Shown in pieces: positions 53,562-64,000 of a DNA stretch of 64,000 bases; position 1 is the first letter of the stretch, and every line of letters begins with the position of its first letter. The notes under the pieces were generated by a model. It made no database searches, had not been told where the DNA came from, and worked only from the letters and a program-made list of their open reading frames with translations. The DNA is from Deinococcus frigens DSM 12807. Its GTDB lineage: Bacteria; Deinococcota; Deinococci; Deinococcales; Deinococcaceae. The position numbers and the translations under genes are program-made. The stretch lies in contig NZ_JNIW01000007.1 of NCBI RefSeq assembly GCF_000701425.1, positions 38,528 through 102,527 of the forward strand, written 5' to 3'.

Positions 53562-55007
53562 TCAGCCAGCCTCACGCCCCGGATCGTACCCATACACGCG
53601 CCGGGTGGCCTCGTCCAGAATGGCGCGCAGGTCAGAGTCGCTCTGCGCCTCCACGTAGACGCGCACCACCGGCTCGGTGCCGGACGCGCGGAACATGGCC
53701 GACGCGCCGCCCGCCAGATTCAGCTTCACGCCGTCGCGGGTGTTAACGCCCTCCACCGCCCGGCCCGCCACTTCCGTAGATGCCTGGGCGTCGGCCAGCA
53801 GCGCAGCCTTGTCGAACTGATCGCTCAGGTGCAGATCGGCGCGGTCATAGTGGTGCTGAAAGCCCACCTCGGCCTCAATGTCGGCGAACAGTTCGGACAG
53901 ACTCCTGCCGCTGGCCGCCATCGCCTCGATCATCAGCAGGCTGTTTAGCAGACCGTCGCGCTCCGGGATATGCCCACGCGAGGACAGCCCGCCGGATTCC
54001 TCGCCGCCGATCAGCACGGCCTTGGACTCGTCGTCCTGCCCCTCTAAAAAGGCGTCGGTGATGTACTTGAAGCCCACCGGGGTTTCCAGCACCTCCAGCC
54101 CCAGTTTCCCGGCCAGCAACTCGATCACGCGGCTGCCCGACACGGTCTTGACCACCCGCCCACGCAAGCCGCGCACGCGGTACAGGTGCGCGGTCAGCAC
54201 GGCAAAGATCTGGTGGCTGTTGAAGAACTGCCCGCCCGCCGTGACCGCGCCCACCCGGTCCGCGTCGCCGTCCGTCACGACACCCAGGGTCTGCCCGGAT
54301 TCCCCGGCCAGCAAACCCATCAACTCGCCCAGGCTCTGCGGCACGGGTTCGGGGTTGACCCCGTGGAACAGCGGATCGGGGCGTCCGTGCAGCTCGCTCA
54401 GATCCAGATTCAGGCCCGCGTGTTCGGCATACCCGGTCAGCCAGCCGCAGGCCGCGCCGCCCATCGGATCGTGGACCACGCGGCCCCGGTAGGCGCGCAG
54501 CACCTCCAGGTCGAGCTGGCGGTCCAGTTGCGCGTAGTACGCCTGCCGGATGTCCAGGGGCCGCACCGTGCCGCGCGGCCCGCTGTAGGTTCCGGGCGCG
54601 TCCAGGGCGGCCTCCACCTCGGCCACGATGGCGGGGGTGGCGCTGCCGCCGTAGTCTCCCTTGAGCTTGTAGCCGCTGTACTCGGGCGGATTGTGGCTGG
54701 CCGTGACCATCACCCCGCCCGCCGCGCCGTGGTGGACGACGGCGAAAGACAGCGCCGGGGTGGGCAGGTAATCGGCAGCCAGGTACACGTCCAGCCCGTT
54801 CTCGGCCATCTCTGACGCCACCACACGGGCAAAGTTCGCGCCCTGGAAGCGGGTGTCGAAGCCCACCACCACCGACTGGCCGCCCGCCTGTGCCCGTGAT
54901 TGGCGCAGCGCCTGGGCATGTGCCCGCGCCACCCGCTGCACGTTGGCGTAGGTGAATTCCTCGGCGATGATGTCGCGCCAGCCGTCTGTTCCGAATTTAA
55001 TGGGCAT
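53562..55007 (-). CDS. Phosphoglucomutase/phosphomannomutase
   Basis: A 481-residue alpha-D-phosphohexomutase. The phosphoserine Ser104 lies in [12 protein letters not shown], metal loop [10 protein letters not shown], sugar loop [19 protein letters not shown] and phosphate loop [16 protein letters not shown]. Glucose versus mannose specificity cannot be decided; the adjacent manA suggests mannose use. ATG 55007; longer extension rejected. Confidence 0.94.
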   Translation of the reverse strand: MPIKFGTDGWRDIIAEEFTYANVQRVARAHAQALRQSRAQAGGQSVVVGFDTRFQGANFARVVASEMAENGLDVYLAADYLPTPALSFAVVHHGAAGGVMVTASHNPPEYSGYKLKGDYGGSATPAIVAEVEAALDAPGTYSGPRGTVRPLDIRQAYYAQLDRQLDLEVLRAYRGRVVHDPMGGAACGWLTGYAEHAGLNLDLSELHGRPDPLFHGVNPEPVPQSLGELMGLLAGESGQTLGVVTDGDADRVGAVTAGGQFFNSHQIFAVLTAHLYRVRGLRGRVVKTVSGSRVIELLAGKLGLEVLETPVGFKYITDAFLEGQDDESKAVLIGGEESGGLSSRGHIPERDGLLNSLLMIEAMAASGRSLSELFADIEAEVGFQHHYDRADLHLSDQFDKAALLADAQASTEVAGRAVEGVNTRDGVKLNLAGGASAMFRASGTEPVVRVYVEAQSDSDLRAILDEATRRVYGYDPGREAG

Positions 55008-55202
55008 CCAGGAGTCTCCGGGCCACAGCGTAGCAAGAAGCGTCTGACAGGATTCCGGCCCAGATTCTGACCGGGCCGGTCTGGGCAACAGGTTTGACTT
55101 TCCCCGCCGCAGTCCCTAGCCTCACAGCAGCTTCGACAATGCACTTCTCGGCAATCCAGCCCTGACCTCGCCTTTCCCTTCTTCCATCTTCAGGAGGCTT
55201 CT

Positions 55203-56780
<1,578 letters not shown>

Positions 56781-56818
56781 ACCCGCCTTTTCATCCCGCC
56801 TTTCCATAAGGCGAGGAG

Positions 56819-56864
56819 GGCGGGGAGGGGGACCCGAACGGTCTTGCCGGTCACCCTCCCCGCC
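56819..56864 (+). terminator. G/C-rich hairpin after the binding-protein gene
   Basis: GGCGGGGAGGG pairs perfectly with CCCTCCCCGCC across a 24-base loop, followed by GTTTC. Position after the stop fits a terminator or mRNA stabiliser; weak T run. Confidence 0.5.
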
Positions 56865-56892
56865 GTTTCACGAGCACCCGCGAGGTTTCCCC

Positions 56893-58086
56893 ATGACCCA
56901 GAGCATCCGTCAGCCCACCCCGGCCAGCATCGAGGATTTTGCCCTCCAGCAGCAGGTGATCCAGTGGCGACGCCACCTGCACGAGAATCCGGAGCTGTCG
57001 TTTCACGAGAACGAGACCGCCGACTTCGTGGAAGGCCAACTGAGCAAACTTTCCAACCTGACCGTCATGCGGCCCACGCCCACCAGCGTCCTGGCCACAT
57101 TGAAGGGCGGGGCCGGGCCGGGGCGCACGGTGCTGCTGCGGGCCGATATGGACGCGCTGCCCATCACCGAGGAAACCGGGCTGCCCTTTGCCAGCAAGCG
57201 CGAGGGCGTGATGCACGCCTGCGGCCACGACGCGCACACCGCCATGCTGCTGGGCGCGGCGAAAGTGCTGTCGGGCCAGCCGGAAAAACTGCACGGCGAG
57301 GTCCGTTTCATCTTCCAGCACGCCGAGGAGCATTTTCCAGGCGGCGCGCAGCAGATCGTGGACAGCGGCGCGCTCTCTGGCGTGGACGTGGTGATGGGCG
57401 AACACGTCATGAGTCCGATTCCCACCGGCGTGATCATGCTGCGCGAGGGGCCGCTGATGGCCTCGCCGGACGGCTTCGATATCGTGATTCAGGGCAAGGG
57501 CGGCCACGGCGCGCAGCCGCACCAGACGGTGGACCCGGTGGTGATCGCCGCGCAAATCGTGCTGGCCTTTCAGAGCGTGATCTCGCGCCAGCTCGATCCG
57601 ATTGTGCCCGCCGTCCTGAGCGTCACCCAGATTCATTCCGGCACCGCCCACAACATCATTCCCGACACCGCCACCCTGAACGGCACGGTGCGGACCTTTG
57701 ACCCGGAATTGCGAAAGTTGATGCCGCAGCGCATGGAAAAGATCGTGCAGGGCATCACCGAGGCGTTCGGGGCCAGCTACACCTTCAGCTACCAGAACGG
57801 CTACCGCGCCACCGTCAACGACGCCGCCACCACCGCCATGCTGCGTGAAGTGGCCCAGGAAACGTTTGGCGACACGGTGACCATTACCGACGGCCAGCCG
57901 CTGATGGGCAGCGAGGATTTCAGCGCCTACATGACGGTGGCCCCTGGAACCTTCGTGCTGATCGGCGCGGGCGGCCCGGACCACGCCCCGCACCACCACC
58001 CCAGATTCGACATCGACGAGCGCGCCCTGGACCACGGCACGCGGATGTACGTTGGGGCGGCGCAAAGACTGACGCAGCCGCTGTAA
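56893..58086 (+). CDS. M20D family amidohydrolase
   Basis: A 397-residue metal-dependent N-acyl amino acid amidohydrolase (hippurate/indole-acetyl-amino-acid hydrolase type). Motifs: [56 protein letters not shown], and GSEDFSAYM near the C terminus. Cytoplasmic. It follows the peptide-type binding-protein gene after a hairpin. Confidence 0.92.
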   Translation: MTQSIRQPTPASIEDFALQQQVIQWRRHLHENPELSFHENETADFVEGQLSKLSNLTVMRPTPTSVLATLKGGAGPGRTVLLRADMDALPITEETGLPFASKREGVMHACGHDAHTAMLLGAAKVLSGQPEKLHGEVRFIFQHAEEHFPGGAQQIVDSGALSGVDVVMGEHVMSPIPTGVIMLREGPLMASPDGFDIVIQGKGGHGAQPHQTVDPVVIAAQIVLAFQSVISRQLDPIVPAVLSVTQIHSGTAHNIIPDTATLNGTVRTFDPELRKLMPQRMEKIVQGITEAFGASYTFSYQNGYRATVNDAATTAMLREVAQETFGDTVTITDGQPLMGSEDFSAYMTVAPGTFVLIGAGGPDHAPHHHPRFDIDERALDHGTRMYVGAAQRLTQPL

Positions 58087-58144
58087 AGACAGAACGTGAG
58101 AGAGAGGGGGCGCGTGACTTTTCACTGCGCCCTCCCTTGCGTGT

Positions 58145-59815
58145 TCAGTTGCGCTGGATTTCTTTGGGAACCACTTTCCTGTCAGCGTCCCGCCCCCGCG
58201 CCACGTCCCGCACACCGCGCCGCCCGAAGGCGTGCGCCAGATCGCGCTCCGAGAGGCGCAGGGTGGTGGGGCGTCCGTGGGGGCAGGCCCAGGGATGTTG
58301 GCAGTCGGCCAGGGCAGCCAGTACCACTTCGCCGCGCCCGTGGTCCAGCATTCCGGCCTTGAGGGCAGGCGCGCAGGCCAGATTTGCCAGCACGTCGCGG
58401 CGCGGATCGGGGCCGCTCCCCAGCGCTCCCTCCACGATCTGCTCGTGCAGGCGCGGGATGTGCAGGGCGGCCAGCGCGGCGGGCAGGGTTCGCAGCCGCG
58501 CCAGGCCCGCACCGAAGTCCTCTATTTCCAAGCCCCAGCTCTGTAATTCGGCGGCGCGTTCGTGTAGGGCGGCCAGTTGCTGCGGCGTCAGGTGCAGCAA
58601 CTCCGGTTCGGGCAGTTCCACGGGCGGGGCCGTCAGGAGTTCCCGGGTCAGGCGTTCGTACAGCGCGCGCTCGTGGGCGGCGTGGGCGTCCACCACCCAC
58701 AGGTCACCCTCGCCCTGGGCCAGCAAATACAGCTCCTGATAAATGCCCACCAGGGTCAATTCGGGGAAACTGCCGTTGCGGGGTGACTCGGAGGGTTCGG
58801 ACGGGGCGATCAATGCGGGTGCGGCGCGGGCCAGCGGATGCTGCGCCAGAGCCTGTGCCACCGCCTCCCGCACGCGGGCCGCCACGCCGCCCAGATCGGC
58901 CAGGGCCACCACCTGCTTGGCGGGGTGGACGTTGGGATTGTGGTCCCCCGGCGCAACCCTGAGGTCCAGCACGCACAGCGGTGCGGCCCCAGCAGGAAGC
59001 AATTCCGCGTAACCCTCGATCACGGCCCTTTCCAGCTCCGGCGGCGCGACGATGGGCCGCCCGTTGACGCTGAAGTGCATGCGGTCCCGCCGGACGCGGG
59101 TTAATTCCGGGCGCGAGACGACGCCACACACGCTGACTTCGCCATCAGATTCCACCTTCAGCACGCGGTTGGCGTTCAGCGGGCCGTAGACGCTGGCCAC
59201 CGCGCCCCGGTGATCGGCGGGGGCGTGGATCAGTTTGGGATCGCCGTCCACGCTCAAGCGCCAGTGCAATCCCGGATGGTGCAGCACGTAGCGGCCCACC
59301 AGCGCGGTGATCTCACGGACCTCGGCTGCCGGGGCGGCCTGGGTCCGCAGGCGGGCGGGCAGGCGGGCAAACAGGCCGCGCACCGTGACGGTGGTGCCTG
59401 CCGGGGCGGCGGCGCGGCCCACGTGCACGCTCTCGCCCTGCGCCCAGACCTCGGATGCGCCCACCTGGGACGCCGGGCGGGTGACCAGGTGCAGCTCTCC
59501 GGCCTGCGCCGCCGCCCACAGCGCCTCGCCCCGGAAGCCCAGGGTGGTCACGCGCTCTACCGCCTCGGCACGGGGTTCCAGTTTGCTGGTGGCGTGGCGC
59601 ACGGCGGCCAGTTCCACGCTCTCCGCGCCGATGCCGCCGCCGTTGTCACGCACGCGCACCAGGCTCAGGCCGCCGCCCTCCAGTTCGATCTCGATGCGGC
59701 TCGCCCCGGCGTCCAGCGCGTTGTCCACCAGCTCGCGCACCACGTCCAGCGGGCGCGACACCACCTCGCCCGCCGCGATCAAGCGGGCGACTTCGGGGGG
59801 CAGGACGCGGATCAT
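58145..59815 (-). CDS. mutL: DNA mismatch repair protein MutL
   Basis: A 556-residue matchmaker. N-terminal GHKL ATPase: VVRELVDNALDAGAS, VRDNGGGIG, TLGFRGEALWAAA. The C-terminal domain contains VVDAHAAHERALYERL, which fits the MutL endonuclease pattern D-x-H-A-x2-E-x4-E with Ala in place of the usual Gln, so nicking activity is plausible. The start is ATG 59815 with TACGCT 8 bases upstream. The mobile repeat copy 3 lies 70 bases upstream of this start. Confidence 0.95.
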   Translation of the reverse strand: MIRVLPPEVARLIAAGEVVSRPLDVVRELVDNALDAGASRIEIELEGGGLSLVRVRDNGGGIGAESVELAAVRHATSKLEPRAEAVERVTTLGFRGEALWAAAQAGELHLVTRPASQVGASEVWAQGESVHVGRAAAPAGTTVTVRGLFARLPARLRTQAAPAAEVREITALVGRYVLHHPGLHWRLSVDGDPKLIHAPADHRGAVASVYGPLNANRVLKVESDGEVSVCGVVSRPELTRVRRDRMHFSVNGRPIVAPPELERAVIEGYAELLPAGAAPLCVLDLRVAPGDHNPNVHPAKQVVALADLGGVAARVREAVAQALAQHPLARAAPALIAPSEPSESPRNGSFPELTLVGIYQELYLLAQGEGDLWVVDAHAAHERALYERLTRELLTAPPVELPEPELLHLTPQQLAALHERAAELQSWGLEIEDFGAGLARLRTLPAALAALHIPRLHEQIVEGALGSGPDPRRDVLANLACAPALKAGMLDHGRGEVVLAALADCQHPWACPHGRPTTLRLSERDLAHAFGRRGVRDVARGRDADRKVVPKEIQRN

Positions 59816-59823
59816 GTGGGGCA

Positions 59824-59829
59824 AGCGTA
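59824..59829 (-). promoter_or_regulatory. -10 box of mutL
   Basis: TACGCT on the minus strand ends 8 bases before the ATG. The -35 zone lies between this box and the mobile element at 59885-60018. Confidence 0.5.
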
Positions 59830-59884
59830 GCGCACGGCCAACGGGACCATTGCGGCGAATTTTGCGCTTGAGCTGCACTCCTTA

Positions 59885-60018
59885 CACGGATTCCGTTTGT
59901 TTCGTGCATGAGTCGGGAAAGCGCCGACTCATCCACTTCACGTCCGGAACCCGTTTTTCTCCTGCTCGCTTCGCTCGAATTTCCAGGTGTTTCCAACACC
60001 TTTCAATCGGAGTCCGTA
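59885..60018 (+). repeat. MITE-like small mobile repeat, copy 3 (134 bp)
   Basis: 129 of 134 bases equal copy 1, the same orientation as copy 1. Flanked by TTA at 59882-59884 and 60019-60021, a 3-bp target duplication different from the TCA of the other copies. Lies between the lysK stop and the mutL promoter. The first base is C instead of T. Confidence 0.92.
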
Positions 60019-60029
60019 TTAGCCCCAAT

Positions 60030-61160
60030 TCAACCGCTCAGGCACACGGACTGAGACACAGAGGCCGCCAGCCGCACCAGCGCCCCGGTCAGCACCGCCA
60101 CGGCTCGGTCATACTCGGCCAGGTCCAGGCGTTCATCCGGCGTGTGGTCCAGCGCGCTGTCGCCGGGGCCGTAGGCCAGGGTGGGCACCGGCCAGTGGGC
60201 GGCCACCACGTTCATGTCGCTGGTGCCGGTCTTGACCTTGAAGACCGGGGTGCCGCCGTGGGCGCGAATGGCAACGCGCATGGCCCGCGTGAGCAGGTTG
60301 TCCTTCGGGTGGCGCACGGCAGTCTCATGGCCGACAAAGCTGGCCGACACGCTGGGCAGGTCTGCGAACAATTCCAGAATCTGCCTCTCTGCGTCCTGTG
60401 GCGAGAGGCGCGGCGGCAGGCGCAGGCCAAAGGTCGCCTCGGCCCGCTGGGTCAGGCCATCGCCCGCCGAGCCGATGCTCTGGATGGTGGCTTGCACGGC
60501 GTCGAAGATGCCCGTACCCCCGGCACCCACACTGGCCCAGGCCCGCAGGCGAAACCACGCCTCGGCCAGATCGTCGGCGGCGCTGCTCCCCTCGCCCGCC
60601 GTGTGGAAGTTGTCCTTTTCGGCGCGGACCTGCGCCACCAGGCGGCCCTTGTAGCCCAGCGTCAGGCCTTCCCAGCCGCTGGGTTCGCCGATCAGCACGG
60701 CGTCGGGGTGCAGCACCTCGCGGATGTGCTGCGCGCCCCGGCTGCTGGGGGCCTCCTCCTCGGTTGCGCCAATGACCACGAATCGGACGGACTGAAGGGC
60801 CTCGGGGGGCAGCGCCGCCACCGCCGCTATAAAGGCACACAGCGGACCCTTGGCGTCCACGCTGCCGCGCCCGTGCAGCACGCCGTCACCGTCCACCCGC
60901 ACCGGGATCTCCCCTGGAACGGTGTCCATGTGGCCCAGCAGCGCCACGGTATAGGGACCGTTGCCGCGCATGCCCAGCGCGTTGCCCGCCTCGTCCACCT
61001 GCGCCGCAAAACCGCGCATCTCCATCCAGCCACGCAGAAATTCGGCCACCTTGCCCTCCTGCCCCGACAGGGAGGAGAGCGAGACGGCCCCGATCAGCAG
61101 CTCGCGGGCGTCCCGCTGGGCGTCGGTGTGAGGCTCGGCAGGATGAAGGTCAGCCGTCAT
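60030..61160 (-). CDS. lysK: [LysW]-lysine/ornithine hydrolase
   Basis: Releases lysine (or ornithine) from the LysW carrier protein in the Thermus-Deinococcus aminoadipate pathway. The 376-residue M20 protein has [59 protein letters not shown] and the C-terminal TGTSDMN block, matching LysK rather than general ArgE. The start is ATG 61160 (61172 also possible), inside the end of the preceding gene, so the two are coupled. Other lys genes are not in the window. Confidence 0.9.
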   Translation of the reverse strand: MTADLHPAEPHTDAQRDARELLIGAVSLSSLSGQEGKVAEFLRGWMEMRGFAAQVDEAGNALGMRGNGPYTVALLGHMDTVPGEIPVRVDGDGVLHGRGSVDAKGPLCAFIAAVAALPPEALQSVRFVVIGATEEEAPSSRGAQHIREVLHPDAVLIGEPSGWEGLTLGYKGRLVAQVRAEKDNFHTAGEGSSAADDLAEAWFRLRAWASVGAGGTGIFDAVQATIQSIGSAGDGLTQRAEATFGLRLPPRLSPQDAERQILELFADLPSVSASFVGHETAVRHPKDNLLTRAMRVAIRAHGGTPVFKVKTGTSDMNVVAAHWPVPTLAYGPGDSALDHTPDERLDLAEYDRAVAVLTGALVRLAASVSQSVCLSG

Positions 61161-62469
61161 GCCCGCTGTCATGCCCACTGTTGGGCAGGCGCTCCGGCAG
61201 CGGGCCGGGCGCGCGGCCCAGCAGCGCCAGCAGGCCCGACATCTCGCCCAAGGCCAGCAGCGCGATTGCGCCCACGCCGCCCGAGAGCAGGGTCCAGATG
61301 CCGGCCAGCGGCTGACCACCCGTGAACTGGAAAAAGGCCAGCGCCAGCGCCCCCACGAACAGCACCGCGCCCAGGATCTTCAGTCGCCCGGCCAGGGCCT
61401 CGACGGTCTCGGCCTGCCGGGCCAGCGCCGTGGCCGCCGCCACCTTTGAAAGCGCGGTGACGGGCGGCGCAATGATAGGAAGCGCAGAGATAGGAGGCGC
61501 AGAGTCGGGAGCGGCCTGAAGCTCTGGCTTTGGGCTGTCCGCCTGCGCCGTGGCCGGAGCGCTGTTGCCAGGAACCGCCACGGCGCTGCGCGGGGTGGGG
61601 CGGTGGGGCAGCTCGATCCGGGTGGCCGCCGGGTCTGCCGGGGCGGGTGCGGGGGCCTGGGTCTTGCGGAGTTCTGGTTTGGGGGCTTCCGATTTGGCAG
61701 ATTCCGGTTTAGCAGATTCTGGTCTGGCCACCTCAGTTTTGCCCGCCGCCCCCACGCCGCCCGCGCCAAACCCCGGCTTGCTGACATTCGGCGAGAAGCT
61801 CGACGACGAGATCACCACCGGATTCTCGGCGCTGCCCCCACCCTTCCCGAGTTCGGGAATTTTGATCTCGGACAGCGGGGCGTCGGGGGCCTTGGGCGTG
61901 GCCGCCGTCAGCCCAGGCTTCTGGGTGTCTGATGGAGCGTCGGACGGCGGGCGGGCTGCGGGGGGTCCGTCGGTGGGGGCCTCTCCCCCCTGCGCCCCGA
62001 AAGGCCCAGGCATCCCAGACACTTCGGGAACCGTTTGTTCCGATTTCGCGTCAGCCCCGGTGTCCTGAGCCTGGGTCTCCCCACTCGGCGCAGTGGGCGC
62101 GGACCCGAAGGTCTTGGCCCCGCCCGCCGTCGGCATGGGTGAATCCGGCACGTCCTTGGCGCGGGCGGTGGTACTCCTGACCGCCTTGAAAAAGCTCTGG
62201 ACCTGGCCCACGTCGAAACCCAGCAGGCTGGCGGTCAGGGCCGTTCCGGCGGGGGTTTCCACCCGCAGCAGCCCGGCCTGATCGCTGTGGATGCGGGTCA
62301 GGTCGCGCAGGGTCACGCGCCGCGTGCCGCCGCCATCCTGATAGATCAACGTGTCGCTCGTCAGGACGAACAGCGCGTCGTCGCGCTCCAGCGACATCAG
62401 GGGTGATCCGGTCATTCCGCTGGCGGTCAGGGCCGTCTGGGCGCGTTCACTCTGGGCACTCTGGGTCAT
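61150..62469 (-). CDS. Membrane protein with Pro/Ala-rich linker, function unknown
   Basis: A 439-residue protein in three parts. Residues about 20-95 form a beta-rich PH-like domain ([20 protein letters not shown]). Residues 100-365 are a low-complexity Pro/Ala/Ser/Lys linker including repeats such as [16 protein letters not shown]. Two membrane helices ([17 protein letters not shown] and [12 protein letters not shown]) near 385-425 are followed by a short tail. This suggests a cytoplasmic sensor domain tethered to the membrane. GAGGAG precedes the ATG. It overlaps lysK by 11 bases. Confidence 0.75.
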   Translation of the reverse strand: MTQSAQSERAQTALTASGMTGSPLMSLERDDALFVLTSDTLIYQDGGGTRRVTLRDLTRIHSDQAGLLRVETPAGTALTASLLGFDVGQVQSFFKAVRSTTARAKDVPDSPMPTAGGAKTFGSAPTAPSGETQAQDTGADAKSEQTVPEVSGMPGPFGAQGGEAPTDGPPAARPPSDAPSDTQKPGLTAATPKAPDAPLSEIKIPELGKGGGSAENPVVISSSSFSPNVSKPGFGAGGVGAAGKTEVARPESAKPESAKSEAPKPELRKTQAPAPAPADPAATRIELPHRPTPRSAVAVPGNSAPATAQADSPKPELQAAPDSAPPISALPIIAPPVTALSKVAAATALARQAETVEALAGRLKILGAVLFVGALALAFFQFTGGQPLAGIWTLLSGGVGAIALLALGEMSGLLALLGRAPGPLPERLPNSGHDSGHDG

Positions 62470-62708
62470 GGTCACTCCTCGGGGGTCTGGGGCGTGGGTC
62501 CGCACTGTCCTGCGGATTTTGGCGGCGTTCTTGCTGCCCAGCATACCGATTTTGCTATGGCGGCGGTAAAGCGTTTTCTCTCAACGCCCGCCCGGCGGCC
62601 CAGCCCGGTAAACCCAACCCGATTAAAAACCCCGCCCGGTAAAACAGCGTGAAGGAGAGTCCATCCCCCGCCTCACCCGCCCCGGCAGCCCATCAGACAG
62701 ACTGGACC

Positions 62709-63014
62709 ATGACCGATTCCCATAACCGCTACGGTGACCAGCCCCTGGGCAAGAGCGTCGAGGACATCGAGGCCGAGGAGGGCAACCGCGTCAACTCGTC
62801 GGTGCCGGGCGAGGCAGTGCGGCGCGATCAGGAAGAGGTGGGCGTGATTCCCGCCGTCGCGAACAGCAATACCAACACCAACCCCGGTGTGATCGCGCCA
62901 GACACCCTGCTAACCGACACCCTGCTGACCGACAGCGTGATGGCCGACGAACGCCGCGACCGGGCGCAGGCTGGCCCCGACGCCGGGCAAAGCAGCGAAT
63001 CGGGCGAGAGCTGA
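62709..63014 (+). CDS. Small acidic disordered protein, paralog 1
   Basis: A 101-residue hydrophilic protein without Cys or Trp. The N terminus NRYGDQPLGKSVEDIEAEEG is shared with the next gene, then RVNSSVPGEA and VIPAV, followed by an Asn/Thr-rich middle and a Ser/Glu end. Likely intrinsically disordered. No family known to me. The duplicate gene immediately downstream supports that it is real. Confidence 0.75.
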   Translation: MTDSHNRYGDQPLGKSVEDIEAEEGNRVNSSVPGEAVRRDQEEVGVIPAVANSNTNTNPGVIAPDTLLTDTLLTDSVMADERRDRAQAGPDAGQSSESGES

Positions 63015-63107
63015 GCGCCGCCCGACCCGCCCAGAGAGCACCCCAGCATAAGGAACGGTGCAGGCCCACTTCACCCAAGTGTGGGCACGCTCACGCACAC
63101 TGCGGGC

Positions 63108-63440
63108 ATGACTGACAACCGATACGGCGACAAACCCCTGGGCAAGAGCGTTGAGGAAGTCGAGGCCGAGGAGAGCAACCGCGTCAATTCCCCGCTGCCG
63201 GGCGAGGCCAGACGGGAGATGCAGGACGAGGCGGATTTCATTCCCGCCGTCGTCAGCGGTGGGGGCGGCGGCACCAGCGGCACGCCCGCCATCATCAATC
63301 CTGGGGCATTGGTCGAGGGCGGCAGCGGCGCAGTGGACCGCAGCGACGAGACCCGCGAGCGCAGCGGCCTCGGCTGGGTGGACGAGGATGAGGTTGACCG
63401 CCCCATGTCGGACCGGGACCGGGGCACCAGCGAAAGCTGA
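63108..63440 (+). CDS. Small acidic disordered protein, paralog 2
   Basis: A 110-residue paralog of the preceding gene: NRYGDKPLGKSVEEVEAEES, RVNSPLPGEA and FIPAVV align with it. The middle is Gly-rich (GGGGGTSGTPA) and the tail is strongly acidic/Arg (DEDEVDRPMSDRDRGTSES). The conserved N-terminal third with diverging tails suggests a short binding motif on a disordered chain. Function unknown. Confidence 0.75.
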   Translation: MTDNRYGDKPLGKSVEEVEAEESNRVNSPLPGEARREMQDEADFIPAVVSGGGGGTSGTPAIINPGALVEGGSGAVDRSDETRERSGLGWVDEDEVDRPMSDRDRGTSES

Positions 63441-63541
63441 GCAATGGTTTGAGGAGCTGGGAGCATCTGGGAAGACCGGGTGCCCCCAGCTTTTCTGTTT
63501 TGTGTTGCGGCGTTACGGTTGACCTGGGGCGAGATGTCCGT

Positions 63542-64000
63542 TCAGGTCAGCTCACGGGGCCGGTAGGTTACCGCCTCGGCCAGGTGCGCCTCGCGTACGT
63601 CCGTCTCGCCCGCCAAGTCCGCCACGGTGCGGGCCACGCGCAGCACGCGGTCAAAGCCGCGCCCGGTCAGGCCCAGTTGACGGGCTGCCGCACGGATGAA
63701 ATTTTCCGGGCCGGGGGCCAGCGGCGCAAACTTTCGCAGCGCCTGCCCGGCCAGATCGGCGTTGCGGCCTCCCTGGCGCTCCAGCATCCGGCCCCGCGCC
63801 GCCGTGATCCGGGCGCGGACCGGGGCCGACGCTTCCGGCTCCGGCGCGCGGGTCAATTCGTCCACGGTCAGTCTGGGCACCCTGCAAACGATATCCAACC
63901 GGTCCAGCAGCGGGCCGCTGATCCGGGCGGCGTAACGCGCCCGCTCGGAGGCCGTGCAGGTGCAGCCCTTTTCGGGATCGCCCAAGTGACCGCAGGGGCA
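63542..64000 (-). CDS. comM: YifB/ComM family Mg-chelatase-like ATPase, C-terminal part
   Basis: The gene runs off the right edge; the visible 152 codons are the C-terminal end. The Cys-rich [16 protein letters not shown] block, [17 protein letters not shown] and [20 protein letters not shown] are characteristic of ComM, the hexameric helicase promoting branch migration during natural transformation. The ATP site lies outside the window. Natural competence is well known in Deinococcus. Confidence 0.9.
   Translation of the reverse strand, partial: CPCGHLGDPEKGCTCTASERARYAARISGPLLDRLDIVCRVPRLTVDELTRAPEPEASAPVRARITAARGRMLERQGGRNADLAGQALRKFAPLAPGPENFIRAAARQLGLTGRGFDRVLRVARTVADLAGETDVREAHLAEAVTYRPRELT

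Noticed and set aside
56851..58512. Long minus-strand ORF opposite the M20D gene and fused in frame to part of mutL
   Set aside because: His/Gly/Val-rich shadow translation; both overlapped genes are strongly supported on their own frames.
59307..61325. Plus-strand ORF of 672 codons across mutL, the mobile repeat and lysK
   Set aside because: Runs antisense through two well-supported genes and the non-coding repeat.
62800..63400. Repeats in the two small acidic genes as a CRISPR-like or tandem array
   Set aside because: The similarity follows codons and is a gene duplication, not regularly spaced repeats.

Overview
The window comes from a high-GC bacterium of the Deinococcus lineage. The evidence is gene content: a PQQ-propeller Ser/Thr kinase like D. 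radiodurans RqkA, a LysK-type hydrolase of LysW-dependent lysine synthesis, Taq-type M32 carboxypeptidase and MutL. A second sign is the start-region architecture: many genes carry a TANNNT -10 box only 5-10 bases before the start codon, as expected for leaderless mRNAs. It is chromosomal core and housekeeping DNA. I see no prophage, CRISPR array, integrase or transposase.

Layout. 0-2.3 kb: sulfate assimilation (cysC end, cysH, sat). 2.5-9.8 kb: panB, a conserved unknown, a small secreted protein, an APH-like kinase, xpt, a stress-protein-like membrane protein, an acyl-CoA carboxylase beta subunit and a DJ-1/PfpI protein. 9.8-14.7 kb: GNAT plus quinoprotein kinase, a DUF885-type peptidase, a frameshifted conserved gene and a small unknown. 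14.7-18 kb: rarA, tRNA-His, tRNA-Leu, tig. 18-23.7 kb: overlapping fab operon (fabH, fabD, DinB-like, lipoprotein, fabG, acpP, fabF) with a palindromic operator before fabH. 24-32 kb: phosphorus and phospholipid genes (ppk, PLA2-like lipoprotein, MerR regulator, glycerophosphodiesterase, ugpB-ugpA-ugpE). 32-35.6 kb: M32 carboxypeptidase and a frameshifted S9 peptidase. 35.7-41 kb: envelope genes (mreB, fabZ, LptF/G-like permease, diacylglycerol-type glycosyltransferase, polysaccharide deacetylase). 41-45.6 kb: TraB-like protein, methyltransferase with a 20-bp tandem repeat on its stop codon, M20 and S41 peptidases. 45.5-49.4 kb: a McrB-N-like unknown, accC, accB, IclR regulator. 49.6-58 kb: Imm5-like protein, M42 peptidase, lpdA, manA, phosphohexomutase, peptide ABC binding protein, M20D amidohydrolase. 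58-64 kb: mutL, lysK, a membrane-anchored unknown, two tandem acidic paralogs and the end of comM.

The most interesting element is a small non-coding mobile repeat present three times (134, 170 and 134 bp). It has about 10-bp terminal inverted repeats and 3-bp target duplications (TCA, TCA, TTA), plus internal hairpins of which one shows compensatory change. One copy sits exactly on the accC stop / next-gene start junction. Its duplicated TCA keeps the accC stop, while its end supplies a GGAG Shine-Dalgarno and the A of a new ATG. Other points are two frameshifted genes, an unusual fab operon with two inserted genes, a phospholipid-to-glycerol-3-phosphate salvage neighbourhood and a second, degenerate dispersed repeat.
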